This document shows, one piece after another, positions 5,172 through 8,719 of a DNA stretch of 8,719 bases. The stretch's first letter is position 1, and each line of letters starts with the position of its first letter. Below the pieces are notes generated by a model. That model was not told the origin of the DNA. It did no database searches and saw only the letters and a list, made by a program, of their open reading frames with translations. Source of the stretch: Rickettsiales bacterium (GTDB taxonomy: Bacteria > Pseudomonadota > Alphaproteobacteria > Rs-D84); assembly GCA_031259365.1 (NCBI GenBank), contig JAIRLP010000003.1:1-8719 (forward strand). Reading direction: 5' to 3'. The position numbers and the translations under genes are program-made.

Positions 5172-5579
5172 ATGGGAAACAATTTCACTGAAAATATGCA
5201 TATAAAATTTTCTTTCAAATCTTTGCTGGGTGCAAAAGTTGGAAGTAGGTTTGAATAGAACAATAACAAGTATATTATCAATGATTTGACGCCAGGTCAC
5301 ACGTATCATCTGCATACAAATATTGATCCAGATTCTGAAAAATTATTTCAGATGTCGCAGCAGACGTGGAATCCATTTAATGACTCGTCGGATATTTTCA
5401 AATTCTTTATTGCGATAAACAAGGATGATAAGGTCGGATATTCTTACAGGTGTCCAAGTGAAGCATTATCATTTATGGGGCAAGCAAATGACATAGCTGC
5501 AAAAATATCGCCGGTGATTCCCCCAGTAAAAGTGGCTTTTTTGCGCAAGATAATGGGCTTGTTAAACAGTCTGTTGTAA
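5172..5579 (+). pseudogene. ORF of about 135 codons interrupted by one in-frame amber codon
   Basis: ATG 5172 follows a near-perfect AAAGGAGG ribosome-binding site, the best in the window. The frame reads 28 codons (MGNNFTENMHIK...VGSRFE) to TAG at 5256-5258, then continues open in the same frame for 106 codons (NNNKYIINDLTPGHTYH... to MGLLNSLL) to TAA 5577-5579. The downstream part has no good start: its first candidate is a TTG at 5286 with no ribosome-binding site. The parsimonious view is one gene with a nonsense mutation, for example CAG to TAG giving FE-Q-NNN. Alternatives are suppression or a sequencing error. No signal peptide and no recognised family; a single Cys is present. A 14-codon frame (MMEGYAVDYNSRHR) starts at 5579, overlapping the final TAA. 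Confidence 0.55.
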
Positions 5580-5592
5580 TGATGGAAGGTTA

Positions 5593-5612
5593 TGCTGTTG
5601 ATTACAACAGCA
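5593..5612 (+). other. Perfect 8-bp hairpin after the interrupted ORF
   Basis: TGCTGTTG (5593-5600), loop ATTA and CAACAGCA (5605-5612) form a perfect stem. No T-tract follows, so it is not a standard intrinsic terminator. It may protect the 3' end of the transcript. Confidence 0.4.
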
Positions 5613-5647
5613 GGCACAGGTAAATCGTGAAAGAACCAGCTATACCG

Positions 5648-5700
5648 CCCGCGAAAATTCATCAGGTTTTTGCGGGACCCGGTAATTGGGTGGTTTTATT
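5648..5700 (+). terminator. Terminator-like hairpins between convergent genes
   Basis: CCCGCGAAAA (5648-5657) pairs with TTTTTGCGGG (5667-5676), a 10-bp stem with one G-U in plus-strand RNA (an A-C mismatch on the minus strand). It is followed by a second short stem ACCC/GGGT (5677-5680 with 5688-5691) and GGTTTTATTT. Position and strand asymmetry suggest it ends plus-strand transcription before the minus-strand pagL-like gene, but the T-tract is displaced from the main stem. Confidence 0.4.
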
Positions 5701-5704
5701 TGTT

Positions 5705-6265
5705 TTAAAAACTGCAACTGATGGCCAAACCTGCATAGTTAAATCCATCGTTAACCGACGTGAAATTCCCGTTTGAAAAATGCAGTGTAAATATTTCAGC
5801 CCGCCATCTGTCGTTGATATTTTTTCCAATAAAAACTTTTTCACCAAACACCAAACGGCTTTCAACACGTCTGTCACGTGAATCGCGCATATATGGACCC
5901 AGGCCCGTGCCAAAATAAAATCCGTTCCAATTTAATAATGCAACATCCCAAGAAATACCGGCTGCGAAAAAGGATAGTCCGCGATCGGATTCATAACTCA
6001 AGTTTTGTACAAAGTGTAAACTTTGGCGTGCAGGTAATCGAAAGATTTTCAAAGGCTGGCTGTATTGCACCATCAGTGCAGTCATTGGTTCGAAATCCCA
6101 AAGAACTGGTTGGATCAATTTAAACATCGTCCCACCACCTGTTCCTTGGGCGGCATAGATTGCTATTGAATTTTCATGACCTTTGCCAAAAAAGGGGCTG
6201 TTCGCAGCGATTGCAGACATCGGTAATACAAGACCAATGAAAAAAGAAATAAATAGTTTCTTCAC
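5705..6265 (-). CDS. PagL-like lipid A 3-O-deacylase / acyloxyacyl hydrolase, outer membrane
   Basis: A 186-residue predicted outer-membrane beta-barrel enzyme of the PagL/acyloxyacyl-hydrolase family, which removes acyl chains from lipid A. The hallmark is near the C-terminus: L-H162-F-S164-N165-G-N, then V-N172-D-G-F-N, matching the His-x-Ser-Asn pair and following N-x-G of the family (PagL uses His/Ser, with a Glu that many relatives replace by Asn). Alternating amphipathic strands run through residues 33-180, and the protein ends in Phe, as barrel substrates of the BAM machinery do. The GTG start at 6265 gives a signal peptide (MKKLFISFFIGLVLPMSAIAA, cleaved near 20/21). Longer in-frame starts upstream lack a ribosome-binding site and would bury the signal. 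Divergent from the Cys-rich repeat gene at 6507. Confidence 0.82.
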   Translation of the reverse strand: MKKLFISFFIGLVLPMSAIAANSPFFGKGHENSIAIYAAQGTGGGTMFKLIQPVLWDFEPMTALMVQYSQPLKIFRLPARQSLHFVQNLSYESDRGLSFFAAGISWDVALLNWNGFYFGTGLGPYMRDSRDRRVESRLVFGEKVFIGKNINDRWRAEIFTLHFSNGNFTSVNDGFNYAGLAISCSF

Positions 6266-6300
6266 GTTTATAATATAAGTAAAGGAGATGTTTCTTTCAA
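6265..6300 (-). promoter_or_regulatory. Predicted pagL-like promoter giving a leaderless GTG start
   Basis: On the minus strand, TTGAAA (6300-6295, 5/6), a 17-nt spacer and TATATT (6277-6272, 5/6) put +1 at about 6265, exactly the G of the chosen GTG start. No Shine-Dalgarno precedes that GTG, which fits a leaderless transcript. Confidence 0.55.
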
Positions 6301-6323
6301 TGGGGACAAAGTCATAAATAATC

Positions 6324-6375
6324 AATTGGCGCATTTTAGTTAAAGGCTTATGATGACCTTGTTTTAATTGGCGCA
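6324..6375 (+). repeat. Direct repeat AATTGGCGCA in the divergent intergenic region
   Basis: The 10-mer AATTGGCGCA occurs at 6324-6333 and 6366-6375, 42 nt apart (about four helical turns), flanking the predicted plus-strand -10 box and start. Possible paired operator sites; the longer upstream frame of the pagL-like gene reads them as a repeated MRQL. Confidence 0.5.
6326..6354 (+). promoter_or_regulatory. Predicted promoter for the Cys-rich repeat gene
   Basis: TTGGCG (6326-6331), a 17-nt spacer and TATGAT (6349-6354, 5/6 match). The predicted start is near 6361, leaving a 146-nt leader before ATG 6507. The leader contains a 5-codon ORF, MNPSV (6390-6407), with AAAGGAAA upstream, and an inverted repeat GTGTAT-AA-ATACAC (6400-6413). 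Confidence 0.4.
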
Positions 6376-6506
6376 CAAAGGAAATAAAAATGAATCCAAG
6401 TGTATAAATACACCGTGCGGAGCGTTATCAGCGACAAACGGATGTATGCGTCACAAGGATCTGTTGGATTTCCAGGGCGATCCTAAAAACATCAAAAGGA
6501 AAAGAG

Positions 6507-6994
6507 ATGAAAAGAATTATTTTGTTTGGATTGATTGGAATTATCGCAGGTGCACAGGCACATGCGGGACTGTTCGATAGTTTGTTGGGTAAGAAAAAAA
6601 ACCAGTAACTTTGGAAGAGGCTTGCAATAAAGATGGAATTTCAAAGGTGTGCCCAGAAGTATTATTGGGTTCAAAAACAACATTGGAATGCCTGACAGAA
6701 AATATCACTTCTGTGTCGGACAAGTGTGCAACTTTTGTTAAAAAAGCAGCAACAAAAAAAGTGGAAGATACAAAAGCGGTTGTTACAGAAAAAACAGACG
6801 AAGCCAAGGCCAAAGTTGATTACGTAAAAACAGGCATGGTGGCAAAAACAGAATCTGTAAAAGCAGACGCAGCAGCTAAGAAGGTTGAATCCAAAGCAAA
6901 GACAAACGCCGCGGCAGATAGTGCAAAAGCAAGTGGCTTGGCGGTGACTGAATCTGCAAAACAGACAGGCAAAAGCCTTGAGTTTATGTTTTAA
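6507..6994 (+). CDS. Exported GLG1-type Cys-rich repeat protein, split by a -1 frameshift at A8
   Basis: ATG 6507 follows AAAAGGAAAAGAG and encodes a signal peptide (MKRIILFGLIGIIAGAQAHA, cleaved before GLFDSLLGKKK). The initial frame stops at TAA 6606-6608 after 33 codons. Shifting -1 at the A8 run (6594-6601) continues as P-V-T-L-E-E-A-C and stays open to TAA 6992-6994, giving about 162 residues. Just after the junction is one Cys-rich repeat of the GLG1 type (C40-x8-C49-P-x-V...C62-L-x-x-N...V-S-x-x-C74). Residues about 78-155 form a Lys/Ala/Glu/Thr helix of apolipoprotein- or LEA-like character (KAVVTEKTDEAKAK, VKADAAAKKVESKAK). The downstream part alone has no signal peptide or ribosome-binding site (only TTG 6611), so the two halves belong to one gene. 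The break may be programmed frameshifting, transcriptional slippage, or a one-base deletion or sequencing error. Function unknown. Confidence 0.78.
6596..6602 (+). promoter_or_regulatory. Slippery heptamer A_AAA_AAC
   Basis: In the zero frame the codons are AAG AAA AAA AAC CAG TAA, so 6596-6602 reads A_AAA_AAC, a canonical -1 ribosomal frameshift heptamer, four nucleotides before the TAA. A -1 slip leads directly into the open downstream frame (CCA GTA ACT TTG). No strong downstream stem-loop or spaced upstream Shine-Dalgarno stimulator is obvious. Confidence 0.5.
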
Positions 6995-7013
6995 TAATTT
7001 TGTTTCACGACAC

Positions 7014-7040
7014 AAAAAACCTGCCAATGGCAGGTTTTTT
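7014..7040 (+). terminator. Intrinsic terminator after the Cys-rich repeat gene
   Basis: AAAAAACCTGCC (7014-7025), loop AAT and GGCAGGTTTTTT (7029-7040) form a 12-bp perfect stem with a T6 tail, 19 nt after the stop. The A-tract makes it potentially bidirectional. Confidence 0.95.
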
Positions 7041-7087
7041 GACGCTTTGCGTTAAAATTTATGTGAAAAGCTGGGGTGGTTTTCTTA

Positions 7088-7116
7088 TTTACAGACCTGG
7101 TCAAAAATGTTATAAT
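7088..7116 (+). promoter_or_regulatory. Strong sigma-70-type promoter for the large exported protein
   Basis: TTTACA (7088-7093, 5/6), a 17-nt spacer and a perfect TATAAT (7111-7116), the best promoter in the window. Predicted start near 7123, leaving a leader of about 78 nt. A TTGACA at 7116-7121 overlaps the -10 box but has no matching -10 downstream. Confidence 0.7.
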
Positions 7117-7130
7117 TGACACGAAAGACT

Positions 7131-7186
7131 GGAACTGTTGTCTAAACAGTACCATCAGACAACGGATTCCTTGGATATCAGGGATC
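7131..7186 (+). promoter_or_regulatory. Structured leader with mutually exclusive hairpins
   Basis: Hairpin A pairs GGAACTGTT (7131-7139) with AACAGTACC (7145-7153) through one A-A mismatch. Hairpin B pairs GTTGTCT (7137-7143) with AGACAAC (7157-7163). The two share bases and cannot coexist. A third stem, GATTCC (7165-7170) with GGGATC (7181-7186, one G-U), precedes the GGGGAGAAG ribosome-binding site. Seen in sequence; a regulatory role is inference. Confidence 0.4.
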
Positions 7187-7200
7187 TCGGGGAGAAGACA

Positions 7201-8719
7201 ATGAAGAGTCGTAATATCGGCGAAATATTCAAGAACGCAGCAGGAACAGTATTCTTGCTGGCAGCGGCGTTTTTCGTGTGCTCTACGTTTTTATCGATGC
7301 GTGCGGTTTTTGCAGATCCTGTGGCACCTGCGGCGGCAGCTTCTGCTCAAAGTGCAAGGGCGGGTAATGTATCAGCGTCCAGAACCACAAGGGCCAGCCC
7401 GCGTGGAAACGTAAACACAAGTGGTGAACGTTCTGTCGGCGCAACATCTCGTGGTGTTGCTGGTCGTACGAATACAGCCGCTGGAACAGCCTCCAGATCA
7501 CAGCAGGCAGGTTCAGCTGTCAATCGTGGTGTGGTTGCTCGTACAGGTGGCGCAACCAATTCTGCAAGAACAGCGGCAGCTCGCACAGTTGTAAATCGTT
7601 CAACAAGCAGTGCAGACACTGCCCGTGTTTCGTTAACAGGAAATGCTATTCGTGGCAGCAAAAGCACATCTTCTAGTTACACATACTTGTCTAACAAGCT
7701 GTACACGGGAAATTATTCAAATATTATCGATCCAACAACTGGTTTGATTTCTGCAGAAGCTTACAGCAACTGTATGGAAAGCTATTACACTTGTATGGAT
7801 GAAATTTGTACTGCACGTAATGCGGCGCAGCGTCGTTGCGCTTGCGCTGGTCGTGTAAAGGCTTTTGCTGATGCAGAAGCAAAGTTGGAATCCGCAAACG
7901 AAGAACTGATCAAGGTATCTGGTGAATTGGCCTTGCTGATTGCAACCAAGGGTAAAGACGTCAGTGCAGCGTTCCAGTTGACTGATGCCGAAAAAGTTAT
8001 GAACTGTGTGTCTTGGCAGGATGCTTATAAACAGGGAACTTGGACAACAGGCGCAGATTCCGAAGCATACAAATGGTGTACATCACACGGTATCTATCAA
8101 AATGCTGAAACATGTCCAAAACCATCTTATTGTTCCTCATCTGGTAACAGCTTTGGATTTGATGTGTCCAACTTGGATGGCACGGGCAGTGATATCTTGG
8201 CATCTTTGAAATCTTGGGCAGATGCAAAAGATAAAACAGTTACTATCACAGGTAATGATGATAGCAGTCTGACGTTGGCTTTGGAAAACATCACTAATAT
8301 CGTTGGTGGTTTGACAGGTAATAATCTGTTGACTAATTCAGACGGTACTATCAAAGACAGTTTGGCTGAAACTTGGGGTTACGAATTATTCGAATATGCA
8401 CACAACAATGTATGTAATCGCGTGTTGGATTCATGCTTTAACGGAATTTACGAGGCTTGCGGCGCACCTCCATCTGGTGGCAGAAAGTGTGGTAATGGCG
8501 CCAGCAGCTGTCCTTATAACTACAACAGTATTATCTCTGTAACAAACAGCGGTGCATATGAATTGAATTTTGTAACAGGTAACAGTGGTTATACAGCTTC
8601 TAATTCTGCAACATGTTTTGGATATACCAGCGCTTCTGGTGATCCATATTCAAACCTGAGGGGCCCCGTTGCTGATGCCCGTCGTTCTATTTTGCAGAAA
8701 TATGCTTTGGATGCCAATG
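7201..8719 (+). CDS. Large exported Ser/Thr/Ala/Arg-rich and Cys-rich protein, C-terminus outside window
   Basis: ATG 7201 follows GGGGAGAAGACA and opens a frame that stays open for 506 codons to the window edge, so the gene is 3' truncated here. The signal peptide is long: a basic start (MKSRNIGEIFKN), a hydrophobic core (AGTVFLLAAAFFVCSTFL) and cleavage after A38 (AVFA/DP). Residues 41-160 are low complexity (Ala, Ser, Thr, Arg, Gly, Asn), probably disordered, with scattered R-T/R-G dipeptides. The folded part begins near Y160 and carries 15 cysteines: 191, 198, 203, 213, 215, 269, 293, 305, 311, 405, 412, 420, 430, 437, 472. A helical, coiled-coil-like stretch covers 219-245. The Cys motif NCMESYYTCMDEICTARN...RRCACAGR (190-218) has regular 7/5/10/2 spacing. 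Probably periplasmic or surface exposed. I recognise no characterised family. Confidence 0.85.
   Translation, partial: MKSRNIGEIFKNAAGTVFLLAAAFFVCSTFLSMRAVFADPVAPAAAASAQSARAGNVSASRTTRASPRGNVNTSGERSVGATSRGVAGRTNTAAGTASRSQQAGSAVNRGVVARTGGATNSARTAAARTVVNRSTSSADTARVSLTGNAIRGSKSTSSSYTYLSNKLYTGNYSNIIDPTTGLISAEAYSNCMESYYTCMDEICTARNAAQRRCACAGRVKAFADAEAKLESANEELIKVSGELALLIATKGKDVSAAFQLTDAEKVMNCVSWQDAYKQGTWTTGADSEAYKWCTSHGIYQNAETCPKPSYCSSSGNSFGFDVSNLDGTGSDILASLKSWADAKDKTVTITGNDDSSLTLALENITNIVGGLTGNNLLTNSDGTIKDSLAETWGYELFEYAHNNVCNRVLDSCFNGIYEACGAPPSGGRKCGNGASSCPYNYNSIISVTNSGAYELNFVTGNSGYTASNSATCFGYTSASGDPYSNLRGPVADARRSILQKYALDAN

Noticed and set aside
5662..6123. Alternative frames over the pagL-like gene on both strands
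   Set aside because: The 5705-6265 minus frame has a signal peptide, HxSN motif and terminal Phe; the others have no features.
6368..6580. Plus-strand frame of 70 residues with five Cys
   Set aside because: It overlaps the signal-peptide start at 6507 in another frame and spans the leader's structured region; codons look random.
6671..7027. Minus-strand frame rich in Cys and Phe, opposite the Lys/Ala helix
   Set aside because: Its Cys/Phe content is the complement of Ala (GCA) and Lys (AAA) codons, and it crosses the terminator.
7347..7667. Minus-strand frames opposite the low-complexity region of the large exported protein
   Set aside because: Complement of Ala/Arg/Thr-rich codons; the plus frame is open for 506 codons with promoter, ribosome-binding site and signal peptide.
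1..8719. Genome-wide reassignment of UAG to a sense codon
   Set aside because: Only two candidate sites, one of which is an ordinary gene end; a window of this size cannot support code change. TGA is used as a stop at 5014.
1..8719. CRISPR array, insertion sequence or prophage
   Set aside because: No regularly spaced repeats, no transposase or integrase motifs, and no terminal inverted repeats or target duplications seen.

Overview
This looks like a chromosomal segment of a moderately AT-rich Gram-negative bacterium, most likely an alphaproteobacterium and perhaps host-associated. The reasons are an rRNA operon end, an outer-membrane lipoprotein, a PagL-like outer-membrane lipid A deacylase and several exported Cys-rich proteins that resemble nothing common. 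The lineage is inferred from overall character, not from a marker gene comparison. I see no transposase, integrase, CRISPR array or tRNA.

Layout: 1-90 is the 3' end of 23S rRNA, followed by 5S rRNA (192-311) and a strong terminator. Next is a glycine-zipper lipoprotein gene (450-908) with its own terminator. A compact plus-strand group follows: a kinase-fold protein (1010-1915), a YkgJ-type Cys-cluster protein (1925-2392) and a 3-methyladenine DNA glycosylase (2457-2990). The glycosylase overlaps stop-to-stop with a minus-strand VIT/CCC1-type transporter lacking the usual metal-binding domain (2987-3511). From 3512 to 3760 there is an orphan mini-ORF fused to an intrinsic terminator. A small Cys-rich ORF (3761-3949), an exported Cys-containing protein (4043-4453) and an unrecognised cytoplasmic protein (4559-5014, with terminator) come next. 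An ORF interrupted by one in-frame amber codon (5172-5579) then converges on a minus-strand PagL-like gene (5705-6265). Divergent from pagL is an exported GLG1-type Cys-rich repeat protein (6507-6994) whose reading frame is broken at an A8 run that forms a perfect A_AAA_AAC slippery heptamer. The window ends inside a large exported Ser/Thr/Ala/Arg-rich then Cys-rich protein (7201 to beyond 8719) with a strong promoter and a structured leader.

Taken together, the right half is mostly envelope biology: lipid A modification, periplasmic or surface Cys-rich proteins and a lipoprotein. The left half is housekeeping: rRNA, DNA repair and metal handling.

The most notable signals are regulatory or translational. 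They are (i) the -1 frameshift site in the Cys-rich repeat gene; (ii) three predicted promoters of the same geometry (TTG-box, 16-nt spacer, TATA-box, 6 nt, then ATGAC), which would place an AUG exactly at the transcription start and create leaderless upstream ORFs running into the main start codon; (iii) in-frame UAG codons interrupting one ORF and separating two others; and (iv) competing hairpins in the leader of the large Cys-rich protein gene. No complete new defence or mobile system is visible.
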